Assembly (NCBI GenBank): GCA_963575745.1
Contig: CAUYUJ010000162.1
Location: 47,501 to 111,500 of the forward strand
Source: Prorocentrum cordatum
Taxonomy: Eukaryota; Sar; Dinophyceae; Prorocentrales; Prorocentraceae
Direction: 5' to 3'
Length of the DNA stretch: 64,000 nucleotides
Shown: positions 53,302 to 62,984 of the stretch, piece after piece
How the letters are laid out: each line of letters opens with the position of its first letter
Position numbering within the stretch: the stretch's first letter is position 1
Translations under genes and position numbers: made by a program
The notes under the pieces: generated by a model
What the model saw: only the letters and a program-made list of their open reading frames with translations
What the model was told of the DNA's origin: nothing
The model's database searches: none

Positions 53302-53432
53302 CTCGCCATCGCTCGGACATCCATTCCCTGTGTCTTTTTCGATTTCGTGCGTGGCTTTTTCGCCAAATGATCAAGCATGCTCCTCGATGGTCCTCGCCGG
53401 AGGAAAAATGCACACGTCCGAGCGATGCCAAA
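53302..53432. repeat. Family C MITE inside the 155-bp tandem array
   Basis: CTCGCCATCGCTCGGACATC at left and GCACACGTCCGAGCGATGCC then AAA at right. Tandem-repeat sequence resumes at 53433 (CCTGGCGGCTCCCC). Confidence 0.8.
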
Positions 53433-53545
53433 CCCCTGGCGGCTCCCCACCGTGGGGTTTCCCGAAGCCACGCCGGCGGTATCGCGGTGAGCAGTGGCCC
53501 AGGCGAGTCTGAGTAGGAGTGAGTCTGAATGTGAATGAGTCTGAT

Positions 53546-53675
53546 CTTGCCGTCGCTCGGACGTCCAATTCCCGTGCATGTTTCGGTTTCGTGCGTGTTT
53601 TTTTTGCTCGATGGTCCAGGATGGTCCTCGATGGTTCTCGCCGAGAAAAAATGCACACGTCCGAGCGATGCTAAG
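53546..53675. repeat. Family C MITE
   Basis: CTTGCCGTCGCTCGGACGTC at left and CACACGTCCGAGCGATGCTA then AG at right. Interior nearly the same as the 17.8-kb copy. Confidence 0.8.
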
Positions 53676-53935
53676 TGATTGCGAGCGAGTCAACGTGAGT
53701 CTGAGTGTGAGTGACTTTCAGTATGAGCGAGCCTGAGTGAGTCTGAGTGTAAATGCAGACCGAGTCTGAGTGTGAGCGGGTGTGAATGCACCAGGGGGGC
53801 GGGTGTGAGGTGAGGCGGAGGCGGTCGAGTCACAGCAAGAAGCCCATTTTAGGACACGGTGAATGCAACGAAGAGACATACGCACTCCGAGAGCGGAGAT
53901 CCTGCCTCAAACTCTCACGCCCCGATACAGTCAAC
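53676..53935. repeat. GTCTGAGTGTGA repeats, then no gene
   Basis: 53690-53800 repeats GTCTGAGTGTGAGTG variants, related to 52100-52330. 53800-53935 is unremarkable. Confidence 0.6.
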
Positions 53936-54102
53936 CCGTGCAGTAAGGTTGCTCGGTAAGGATGCAGGGGTCTTGGACGCCCATTTCGAAGCCTTTCGAG
54001 CGGGGCGCGGCCAACGAAAGTGGCGAAGGATAGACCGATGAGGCAAGCATGCAAGGGTACGCTTGGGAAAGTTGCCCATCCTTACAATGCGGGTTGACTG
54101 TA
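53936..54102. repeat. Tc1/mariner-like MITE (family D)
   Basis: TA, then CAGTCAACCCGTGCAG at left; CTTACAATGCGGGTTGACTG then TA at right. TA target sites and CAGT termini are typical of Tc1/mariner elements; classification is inferred from the ends. 167 bases, non-coding. Confidence 0.7.
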
Positions 54103-54134
54103 GCCTGCTTGAGCGACCTCCGCTATCCGACAAC

Positions 54135-54253
54135 GGTTAAGTCAGTCAAGAAATAGTCGGGGGACTATTTGTTTGTTTTTACTATGTTCGACAATTTTGA
54201 ACTTTGGGTCTTTTGTCTCAAACCCGCCTCTAGGAGGACATGCCCGACCTAAG
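54135..54253. repeat. TTAA-ended MITE (family A), internal deletion
   Basis: TTAAGTC at the left, then a jump to the family A core (AAATAGTCGGGGGACTATTT) and a right end CCTCTAGGAGGACATGCCCG then ACCTAA. Most of the left arm is missing. Confidence 0.6.
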
Positions 54254-54569
54254 GCGACGGGAGTAGAGAACAGAAACGCCATCTGGTCAGCACTGGGCTC
54301 CGAGCTGCTCGAACGCCGCCAAACAAAACAGATCATTGACCCGACCCTCAGGGCCACGACGAGTCAGGGCAAGGCTCGGTGATCTCAGGCACCACATGCG
54401 CGGACCGTGCCCTTGTTTGACCCCGGCGGGAGGGGCAGGAGCGGGAGCGACACCAGGCCAACTCCCAGAGGCCTGCACGGTGGCGTCTGGGGGGGATCGG
54501 CGGGGATGTCCATTGGCCTAGAGCGCCGCGCGGGATGCCACTAGTCTTGGGGAAAACGATCGGTACCCA
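54254..54569. other. No gene recognised
   Basis: Mixed sequence between element clusters. Confidence 0.4.
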
Positions 54570-54724
54570 TACAGTGGGCTTGATTGGAGAGGACACGCGA
54601 GAGGACACAAGACCCTTGCGAGAGCCACATCGCCACAGGAACGTACGAAACATGGGTCGCGAGACACAGGACACAAAAATATCCTTGATCTGGCAGGGTC
54701 GACCTACTAATCCGGGCCGCCTGT
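54570..54724. repeat. Family B element
   Basis: TACAGTGGGCTTGATTGGAG then AGGACACGCGAGAGGACACA; ends GGCAGGGTCGACCTACTAAT then CCGGGCCGCCTGT. Confidence 0.75.
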
Positions 54725-54849
54725 GCCGCTACTCCCCGGACCTCTCCCCCGGGCGCGCTCTGACCAGCAATGCGAGGCGAATCGAGCGAGGGGCGACGGG
54801 GGCCTTCCAGGTGGCCCAAACAGGGGAACACAGGGGGACGGGTAGCGGT
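54725..54849. repeat. Family F repeat between B and E elements
   Basis: GCCGCTACTCCCCGGACCTC at left, GGCGAATCGAGCGAGGGGCG inside and GGGTAGCGG at right. It sits exactly between a family B and a family E element that are directly adjacent elsewhere (43.2 kb). Confidence 0.7.
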
Positions 54850-54858
54850 AATTACGGG

Positions 54859-55047
54859 TACACGTCGGTCGGAAGAAGTAGGTAAAAACATGAAGTAGGA
54901 AGCCGGATTCAGTTGATTGGGTCCAGGCCCCCCCAGAGAATAACAAGCCACAGCAAAAGCGTGCCGATTCTTGAAGTAGGAAGGCGCTTGAAGTAGATTG
55001 GGATCTGGGGACCCAAAAATACCTACTTTCAACGACCCGCGTGTACA
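54859..55047. repeat. Family E element
   Basis: TACACGTCGGTCGGAAGAAG then TAGGTA at left; TACCTACTTTCAACGACCCG then CGTGTACA at right. Inverted repeat of about 27 bases with few mismatches. Confidence 0.75.
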
Positions 55048-55446
55048 TTTGCCTCCTCTGAAGCCTGCGGCGGCACTCGCAGACTGGGAGACGATCGCGC
55101 GAAAGACAGGAATGCTGGAGCCCGATGGCGAGGTCACTGAGCCCAGGGCCTGTTTCCGACCACGGACATTACAGTGCGGGCGCTGCCGCAAGAAACTCTC
55201 GCAAGGAACCCAACCCTGAAAACCCGCGCGCGAGGTGCACCTGAGAGGAAGCCCGGAGCACCCTGAACGCAGGAGCTTCCTGAGCGGCTGCGGGAAGCCG
55301 CCGCGCGGCGCGTGGAGCCAAGAGACCCAGGGTGCCCTGACGAAAAGGAGATGGTTTCTCGACGCGCGCCCCCACCGTGCCGGCGCCATCCCAGGAGTTC
55401 CATCATGATGTCGCTGATGCCGCTCCGTTGCAGACTCCTGACGTCA
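55048..55446. other. No gene recognised
   Basis: A fragment related to family H (AAGAAACTCTCGCAAGGAAC then CCAACCCTGA) at about 55190-55220; otherwise nothing. Confidence 0.4.
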
Positions 55447-55757
55447 AAGGAGGAGGAGGAGGAGGTGGAGGAGGAGGAGGAGAAGGAGGAGGAGGAGGAG
55501 GAGGGGGAGGGGGAGGGGGAGTGAGGAGGGAGGAGGAGAGGAGGAGGAGGAGGGGGAGGAGGAGGAGGAGGAGAGAGGAGGAGGAGGAGAGGAGGAGGAG
55601 AAGAGGAGGAGGAGGAGGAGGAGGAGGAGGAGGAGGAGGAGGAGGAGGAGGAGGAGAGGAGGAGGAGGAGGAGGAGGAGGAGGAGGAGGGGGAGGGGAGG
55701 AGGAGGAGGAGGAGGGAGGGAGGAGGAGGAGGAGGAGGAGGAGGAGGATGAGGAGGA
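55447..55757. repeat. (GGA)n tract
   Basis: About 310 bases of homopurine GGA repeat. Confidence 0.95.
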
Positions 55758-56596
55758 GGGAGGAGGAATCAACCCCCCCAGGAGCTGCATCCTCATGTCG
55801 CTCCGCTGCGGGCTCCCGTCCCGAGCGCCACGGAGCTCGCCCCTGGGGCCGCGGGCGGAGCTGGGCGGCGGTGGCCCCTTTGTCGCCGTGGCTGGGCGAG
55901 GCGCGGGAGCCGTGCTCTCGTGGAGGGTTCCCGGGAGGGGCCACGGGAGGAGGGAGCCGCTCATCCTCCTGATCCTCCTCCTCCTCCTCCACCTCCTCCT
56001 CCTCCTCCTCCTTCTCCTCTTTCTCCTCCTCCTCCTCCTCCTCCTCCTCCTCCTCGTCCTCCTGGGGCCACGGGAGGAGGGAGCCAGGGGAGAGCAAGGC
56101 AGGGAGAAATTACGGAGGAGAAGGGAGGGGGGTGGGATGCTGGGGCATGACGGGAAGGAGCAGGATAGCGGTAAGCGAGCAGGAGAAGGAGAGCGGGCAG
56201 GAGGAGCTTCAGACAGAGGACGAGGCAGACGGACGAGGGACGAAGAGGAGAACGAGGAGAAGAGCGGCAGCGGAAGCGCAGGAGAGGAAGAGCACGACGA
56301 GGCGGACGAGGACGAGGACGAGAAGGCAGGAAGGAGGGAGGGAGGGAGGGGCGAGATGTGGGGGAGGGATGAGACGAGGCCGTGGCCCGTCCTGCGATGT
56401 GGTAGCTGTGCTGCCGCCTCCCGAGGAACACCACGCTCATCGCGCAGACGAAGATCACGATCGTCCCGCGGCACATCTGGGCCTGGAGGCCCCGCCGTCG
56501 CTGTCCCCCCTGCCGTCTTTGTCCACCACCATCCCTTCCCCCTCTCTCTTCTCCAATCCTCCTGACCCCGCCCCCCTCCCCCCAAATTCGAGTTGG
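55758..56596. repeat. CTC tract 55965-56062; otherwise GC/purine-rich, no gene
   Basis: GGGCCACGGGAGGAGGGAGC occurs at both edges of the CTC tract (about 55937 and 56072), so the tract sits between direct repeats. Confidence 0.7.
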
Positions 56597-56757
56597 GGAT
56601 CGACTACATAGTTGATTCACCCCAGAATGTGTTTTTTGTTCGGTCGAATGTACGAACAGAAAATGTAGATGTCGAATGTTCAGTAGCTCTACTGAGTCTT
56701 GCTCGCAGATTCGACGGAAAAAGAAAGTTCGGGGTAAATCCAGTAAGTAGTCGATCC
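56597..56757. repeat. Inverted-repeat MITE, single copy
   Basis: GGATCGACTACATAGTTGAT then TCACCCC at left; GGGGTAAATCCAGTAAGTAG then TCGATCC at right. Inverted ends of 27 bases at about 20/27. The interior is AT-richer than its surroundings. Confidence 0.65.
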
Positions 56758-57544
56758 TTGAATCGACACATCGCACATCTCGTCCCCCGCTTCGGGAACC
56801 CCGTGGCGTTCTGCCCTGCTCGGGGCTTCAGGGCGGCCCGGGCCTCCTGCCACGCGGGCTGACCCTGCCTGTTCGGCCTCGCGGCTCTCACAGGAGGCCG
56901 GCTGCGCGAGTGCTGCGATCCCTTGTCCCTCCTCCTCCACGATCGCATTTTTTAATTCGCGGCCGTCACGGGCGTGATGGGGGGAGGGGGGGGGACGGGA
57001 GGGAGCATGACCTAGCGCGCGCCCCCCGCCCCCCCCCCACCCAGACTGTGGTCAGGACGCACTGCGGCAGCGCTGGGGGCGCACTGATGGGGTGGGAGCG
57101 TTACGCTATGGGGGGGGGCAGGGAAGGGGAGGGATACTGGAGACGCGCGTGATGGCCCAGAGGGTAACGAAAAAAACGCTCTCGAGGAAAGCGGCTCCTG
57201 GACCTCAGGGCCTCCCCCTCAGGGCGAGCTCCTCATTCCTCCTGCGGCGCTTGCTGACAGTCCCGGGGCCCACGGAGAAACCCGGGAAGCCAGAAACGGC
57301 GAAAAACCTCAGCACCCGCTTCCCTCGGGGCCCAACTCCATGGCATGGCGAGCCCCCGCTCCTCGCCTCCCCTCCTGCCTGGCCCGTCCGACCCCGCGCC
57401 CGCCGCGCTGAAAAAAACACCGCCCCGGGGCGCAGCCGCACCCGGAGGGTCCTTCCCGCCTCCTCCTCCTGCCGCCTCCTGCCGCAGGCCACCTCCCCGT
57501 GATCCTGCTCCTCCTCCTCCTCCTCCTGCTCCTCCTCCTCCTCC
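56758..57544. other. No gene recognised
   Basis: Mixed GC-rich sequence ending in a (CTC)n tract at 57506-57545. Confidence 0.4.
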
Positions 57545-57675
57545 CCTCGTTCCCTCTCTCCCCCATATCTTTCTCCTCCAGTGGTTTCTCGATCACAATT
57601 CGGGCTTCCGACGGACGTGTGGGGCGAGGCGAGAGCCCCTGGGAGCGCTCCCAGGCTGGGACACGACGAACACCT
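57545..57675. repeat. Near-identical inverted repeat (partner 50995-51145)
   Basis: Reverse-complement copy of 50995-51145, including CCCTCGTTCCCTCTCTCCCC and TTCTCCTCCAGTGG at the edge of a (CTC)n tract. Confidence 0.85.
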
Positions 57676-57738
57676 TCTAAGAGGCCCAAGAAGACAAAAA
57701 CGAGGGATGGGTAACGGTATCGGATCCCATCGATCCCT

Positions 57739-57843
57739 CATCCTCCTCCCCCTCCTCCTCCTCTTCCTCCTCCTCCTCTTCTTGCTCCTCCTCCTCCTCC
57801 TCCTCCTCCTCCTCCTCCTCCTCCTCCTCCTCCTCCTTCTCGT
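57739..57843. repeat. (CTC)n tract bordering the second LINE
   Basis: Homopyrimidine; RNase H coding starts within about 20 bases. Confidence 0.95.
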
Positions 57844-57859
57844 CCCCCTCGCTGCAAGG

Positions 57860-58348
57860 TTTGCGGTAGTGTGCATGGTTGATGGGGTGGAGGTTGCCAC
57901 CTTTTGTGACCGCGTTGGGTCCCTGGGGGCCCAAACCTCGGGGGCCGCTGAGCACCTCGCCGCAGTCGCGGCAGGCAGGCTTTCGCCTCACGTTGACAAT
58001 ATTTACTCGGATTATTAAGGGGTGTTGCAATTGCACGGCGAGGCTGGATACCCTCGCCGTAATCAATGATCTGGTTGTAAAATGCTCGCGGGCGGAGGCT
58101 GTTTTGACCTCGGCCCCAAACTCCCGAAAGTCAAGGCTCACCAAAATCTGGAGATGCTGCCCCCCGATAATGAAGAGTTCCGTTTGGCCAGCGGCAACGA
58201 TGCCGCAGATAGGATTGCCAAGGCCGCCGCGAACCTTGGCAATCAGCCCAGTCACGACGAAGTAGAGCAGTATCAGAACGACACTGCCCTGCCTAAGAAA
58301 TACATTCGATATGTGTGTCCAAAGCCCTTGGAGAGTGGCCCGCGATAG
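57860..58348 (+). pseudogene. RNase H domain of the second LINE, frameshifted
   Basis: The first frame, to the stop at 58018, carries GAQTSGAAEHLAAVAAG and NIYSDY, matching the RNase H segment with the catalytic Glu (AAE) and second Asp (YSD). After the stop, the frame opening at 58082 carries KVKAHQ and then GNDAADRIAKAAANLG, the classic end of the domain with the last catalytic Asp. The first catalytic Asp is not seen. At least one frameshift or stop separates the halves. Confidence 0.75.
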
Positions 58349-58473
58349 CCCCTCGTCGTAACAAGGCGCTGGCCAAGCCCGTGAAGAGCCTCTCCCCTCC
58401 TTGGGGGGCTGCCTCGGCCTTGGCCTCCTAGGACCCTGGGGCCCCGCCGTCCGTTCCTCCCCCTCCGCCTCCT

Positions 58474-58929
58474 GTGGCCCCTCGCGTGACCCCGAGGGCC
58501 CACGTCTGGGCGATAGTGAATGGCCAGCGCCGATGCACGATTTGCCGCATCCGAGTCCGCACGTTCAAAGCATATGAAGAGCGATGCCGAGCAATGGACT
58601 GTCCTGGAGACTGCCCCCAGATGTCCAGCCTTGCCTCCAACCCTAGGGGGCATACTTTATTCTATTATGAGCGCCTCGACCAGCCAACGAATTTCTTGGT
58701 GTGCCATAAGTGTGGTTCCTTAAAGGAAGGCAATTCGCAAGGTTTGTCTGGCGATTGTAATTTGAGACCGCCCCATAATGGGGCTAAGCTGCAGCTGCAG
58801 AGAGCACAGTCTGGCCGTCACCCCAAGAGTGCCGCCGTCAGTCCGATTGTGCTCAGTCTCCCTCCCGTGCCGCTGGCACAGCTGCTCAGAGAGGCAGCCC
58901 GAGCCAGGCAGGAGGCCGCCCCGCCCTAG
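58474..58929 (+). pseudogene. Terminal Cys/His segment of the second LINE
   Basis: A 151-residue frame with C21-x2-C24 and later C38/C43, then H60, C77-x2-C80 and C95 (HTLF...VCHKCG...GDC), resembling the H...C-x2-C...C segment that closes dinoflagellate LINE proteins, and followed by a Gly-x-His-Pro turn. This fragment is itself open, but it belongs to the decayed element and its upstream domains are broken. Confidence 0.65.
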
Positions 58930-59084
58930 AGGACAGGTGGCCCGAACTCATCAGCCTCAACTTTGCTCTAGAGTCCAGACAGGCCCACACCATGGACGAG
59001 GCTTGCCCACCCTCCTGGCGTTATTTACACCAGGGGTGGGCAGCGCCGAGTCGTCCCGCCGTCGCCTAGGGCACTCTGCGTACG

Positions 59085-60060
59085 TGTGCGTGTGTGCGTG
59101 CGCGCGCGGCCCCGCACGCGTGTCAGGCACCCCGACCCAGGGGGAAGGAGCGCTAGACATTCTGTCCTTTGCGGCATGGTGCTGCAGCTGCGCCTGGGCC
59201 CGCAGCAGGTTCGATCTGGGGTGTTGTTTCGTTCTGCCTGGCGGTGCTGGTGACGCGCAGCCAGCACTGGTACCCGAGCCTAGGGTTTCCGCCAGCCAAG
59301 CGTGGCTGGCCGTCCTTTTCACTGCAGTGTGCTGTTTGGCGATACCTCGTTGCACGGCCGTGGAGCCCGCAGGCCCCTCCACGGTGACAGTGGCACAAGG
59401 GGCGCCCCCGAGGGTTCTAGGCACGGGGGTGGCGTTGGGCTGCCAATCCACCCCGACTGTGATGCTCAGCCCCACCTTTCCACCCCCCGCTCCAGTGCGG
59501 CGGAAGAATGCAACGCCGTGGCTAGGTGTGCAAACGCCACATCAGGGCCCATCCGTGCACTTGTGCGTGTGTGCGTGCGCGCGTTGCCCAGCACGCGTGT
59601 CAGGCACCCCGCTTCAGGGGGAAGGAGCGCTGCACACTCTCTTCTACGGCACAGTGCTGTATTCTGCCTAGGCCCACTGCAGGTTTCGTTCTGGGGTGTG
59701 GGTTCGCCTTGGCTGGCGGTGCTGGTTACGCAGCCAGCCCTGGAACCCGAGCCTTGGTGTTCCGTCCCGAGCCTTGGGGTTCCGTCAGTCAGGCGATGCC
59801 TAATTCCCCCTTGTTCACTGTGCGAGCTGTTTGGCGTGACCCTGTTGCACAGCTGTGGAGCGCCTGGTGGCGCCCTCCACGGTGACAGTGGCACAGGGGG
59901 AGTCCCCGTGGGTTGTCTGGGCACGGGGGTGGATTTGGGTTGCCAGTCCGCCCCGACCGTTGCTCAGCCCCACCCCTCCCCCCCCGCGATCGTGGGCGGA
60001 GGAGGTAAGGTGCTGCTGCGGCTAGGTGTGCAACGCCACATCAGGGCCCAACACCTCGTT
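59085..60060. repeat. 477-bp tandem duplication
   Basis: GTGCGTGTGTGCGTGCGCGC starts at 59087 and 59564. Each unit also has TCAGGCACCCCG, GGGGGAAGGAGCGCT, GGCGGTGCTGGT, CCACGGTGACAGTGGCACA and GCCACATCAGGGCCC in the same order. Protein-like frames across it are repeat-derived. Confidence 0.85.
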
Positions 60061-60196
60061 CAGCGTCGGCAGCGTTCTGCCGTCTCAGCGGCCCCACCCT
60101 CGGCCGCTGTGGAGAATATTGGTGGCCCAGTGCCACGAGGTTTCGGGTTAGGGTCGGGTCGGCAGACCCCTAGCATCCCTCTTAGCCAAGAGAAGG

Positions 60197-60660
60197 CCCT
60201 CCTCCTCCCCCTCCCCCTACCCCTCCTCCTCCTCCTACTCCTCCTCCTCCGCCTCCTCCTCCTCCTGCTCCTCGTCCTCCTCCTCCTCCTGCTCCTCTTC
60301 CTCTTCCTCCCACATCCTCCTCCTCCTATCCTCCTGCCCCATCCTCCTCCCCCATCCTCCTCTCCCACCCTCCTCTCCCATGTTCCCCCCCCATACCTCC
60401 TCCCCCATCCCTCCCCTCCTCCTCCTCCTCCCCTCCTCCTCTCCTCCCTCCTCCTTTCTCCTCCGCCTCCTCCTCCTCCCTCCTCCTCCTCCTCAAAACA
60501 AACTTATCCTCGCCCTCCTCCTCCTCCGCCTCCTCCTCCTCCTACTTCGCCTCCTCCTCCTCCTCCTCCTCCTCCTCCCCCTACCCCTCCTCCTCCTCCT
60601 ACTCCTCCTCCTCCTCCCCCTGCTCCCACCATCCCGCCCGCCCCCCTCTCCCACCACCCC
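60197..60660. repeat. (CTC)n tract
   Basis: Homopyrimidine CTC/CCT-type DNA of about 460 bases. Confidence 0.95.
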
Positions 60661-60669
60661 CCTCCCCCG

Positions 60670-60832
60670 ATTGTCGGGCCTGATTGGAGAGGGCACGCGA
60701 GGAGGACACAGGACCCTTCCGAGGGCTGCACACTGCCGCAGGAATGTAGAAGGCACGGGTCGCGAGACACGCGACACAAGGGTGCCCTCGACTTGGCAGG
60801 GTCGATCTACCCACTAAGCAAGGCCGACTGTA
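60670..60832. repeat. Family B element
   Basis: ATTGTCGGGCCTGATTGGAG at left; AAGCAAGGCCGACTGTA at right. Terminal CCGACTGTA pairs with the left end TTGTCGG. Confidence 0.7.
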
Positions 60833-60859
60833 AGACGAAGCCAAGACGAGGGCACATTC

Positions 60860-61015
60860 GGGTAAGGATACCTCGGGAATCTCTGCGATCCCGCGGCTCT
60901 GCCGGATGCATCGGGCGCCACGGTCTTCTCAGAGCGTTCTGGAACGATCTGAGAGCGTTCTGGAAAGCTCTGGGATGGAATTGTTATCGTCCTAGCCCCG
61001 TCCGACCAGAGGTCT
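60860..61015. repeat. Family G dispersed repeat
   Basis: GATCCCGCGGCTCTGCCGGA then TGCATCGGGCGCC and two GAGCGTTCTGGAA units match the 5.1-kb copy. Confidence 0.6.
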
Positions 61016-61307
61016 CGAACCATTTCTCGGGACTGGTGTTCTATCTGGAAATGTTTGTTTACGGTACCGAGGCCTGGTAGGGGCCCCTAAAGGCTGAAAG
61101 TAGCGACAAAGCGTCAGTCGTGATTGTTTCACGACGCGAGGGGATCTGCGGGGCGGTTGCCTCAGTCCAGTGCTTGTAGTTGTCTCTTCCTCGCCCATGA
61201 TTATACTGGCCCTCACTGCCCTCGTCCCAGCCCCGCCCGAGCCCCCCCCCGTCGACCTCCCATCCCCTGCCTCCCCGGAGGGAAACAGGCCGATACAGTG
61301 GAGGCCA
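61016..61307. other. No gene recognised
   Basis: Mixed sequence between family G and family H repeats. Confidence 0.4.
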
Positions 61308-61440
61308 GTCCACAAGAAACCTGTCACAAGAAACCCAACCCTGAGATCCCAGGACGTCCTTTGGTGTTTGGTGTGGGAACGTCACGCGTTCAATCGCAAG
61401 ACCATCGAAACCCCAGGGCACCATGGAGGCAAGCAGGGTG
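61308..61440. repeat. Family H dispersed repeat
   Basis: CCACAAGAAACCTGTCACAA then GAAACCCAACCCTGAGATCC, CGTCACGCGTTCAATCGCAA and CACCATGGAGGCAAGCAGGG. Confidence 0.7.
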
Positions 61441-61699
61441 TCTCTTGGCATGGGCCCCCACTGTAGGCAAGGCAGGCAGCACATACGGCGCGAGAGGACC
61501 AGAGGGGGAGCCGTGGGAGGGAGGCGGCCGTGGGAGGGAGAGGCAGCAGGGGACGCGAGGATGCCTGGGAAGGGTCCTCCTGCGTGATTGCAACCAAGTG
61601 TGTTTAGATTTCCTGGCGATTGGAACGCTGTGGATCACCAGTTTACTCATCATGCAAGTTCGTCGTCTTCGTTCTTCTTCATCCTCCCTTTCCTTCTTC

Positions 61700-62960
61700 T
61701 TCTCCCAAGGTCTTGTTGCAACGCCTTTATACAAGGATTCTTTTTGTGGTGACCTTGCCAAAAGGGTTTGATGAGTAATCGATCTGCAATGGCCCTCACA
61801 ATTAGAATCCGTTGCAGCAGCCTGTACAAAGGGATTCCTTTCGTGGCGGCCTCAAAGAGGAAGATAATATGAAAACGAGACAATCATGAACAAGCATGTG
61901 CCACAGGGGGAAATGGGGAAAAGCTAGGAAAACCTGTGACGGTCGCTATTTTTAGGGTGCTGGTGACCGAGCAATTAGAATCCTGTGTAGCGGCCTTTAC
62001 GTGTGGATCCATGTTGTGGCGACCTGACAAAAGGATTTTAAGTGTGGAGGATCTGCAACGGCCCCCAGAATTATAATCCTGGTGAAGCAGCCTGCACAAA
62101 AGGACTCCATGCGTCGCGGCCTCACGCGAAGGTTTTGATTGTGGGGGATCTGCAGTGGCGGCACCGCTGGCGCAGGGAAGCAAGAGAGGAAAACAGGAAA
62201 AACTGGACAGGCAGGAAAACGCTTGCAACCTTCACAGGGGAAGCAGGAAAACGCCAGGACAACCTGTGCACGTCGCTATTGTTAGGGTGCAGATGATCTG
62301 CAAAACAATCCTGTTGTAGCGGCGGCCTCTACAAAAAGATCAACTTTGTGCCGACCTTACGAAAGGATCTGAATTGAAATGGATCTGCAATGGCCGCCAC
62401 ACTTTGAATCGTTTCGTAGCAGCCTGTACAAAGGGATTCCTTATGTGGCGGCCTTGCAATAAGGTTGAAGTGCTGGCAATCTGCAATGGCGGCACCGTAG
62501 GCCCAGGAAAGCTAAAGAAGAACATCGGAATCAAGAACAATCAAAACACAAAAAAGCATGTGTTGTCACGGGGGGAAAAAGAAACAGCTTGGAAAATGTG
62601 TGACTGTCGCTATTTTTAGGGTACAGGTAACAAGCGATTCAAATCCTGTTGCAGCGGTCTTCACAAAAGAATCGATTTTGTGGCGACGTGACAGAAGGAT
62701 TGCAATTGTGATGGATATGCAATGGCCCACGCACTTACAGTCCTCTTTGAAGCAGGCTCTACAAAGGGATTTCTTTGGTGGCGGCCTTGCAAGGAAATTT
62801 AACTTGTGGGGAATTGCAGTGTCGGCACCGTGGGCCCAGGCAAGCTTGAGGAAGACAGGAGAACCAGGACAAACACAAAAAACATATGTTTTCACACGGG
62901 AATACAAGAGAAAATTAGGAAAACGTGTGACTGACATTACATGTAACGTGCATATGATGT
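61700..62960 (+). repeat. ~330-bp tandem array, forward orientation
   Basis: GTCGCTATT then TTAGGGTGC occurs at 61943, 62272 and 62606 with a degenerate fourth near 62935. Each unit holds GTAGCGGCCTTTAC, GTGGCGACCT, GGATCTGCAATGGC, GTAGCAGCCTGTACAAA and GGCGGCACCG in order. Confidence 0.85.
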
Positions 62961-62984
62961 ACACTTAGAGGCCTGACAGAACTA

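Larger units (their letters stand above)
52386..53475. repeat. ~155-bp tandem array interrupted by two transposable elements
   Basis: CTGCTCCGAAAGC-type anchors at about 52638, 52790, 53115 and 53271 and GCGCCTGAGACATCC-type anchors show a 150-157-base unit repeated at least five times. A family S element (52854-53017) and a family C element (53302-53432) interrupt it, and the unit resumes after each. Confidence 0.8.
57850..58929 (+). mobile_element. 3' end of a second LINE, plus strand
   Basis: A 5'-truncated LINE: RNase H followed by the terminal Cys/His segment, with reverse transcriptase missing. Its left edge abuts a (CTC)n tract at 57739-57843. It has the same domain order as the LINE at 23-27 kb but is diverged. 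It ends at a stop at 58927-58929. Confidence 0.75.

Noticed and set aside
59302-61080. 592-residue open frame over the tandem duplication and CTC tract
   Set aside because: It crosses two copies of a 477-bp repeat, a homopyrimidine tract and a family B element; no domain is recognisable.
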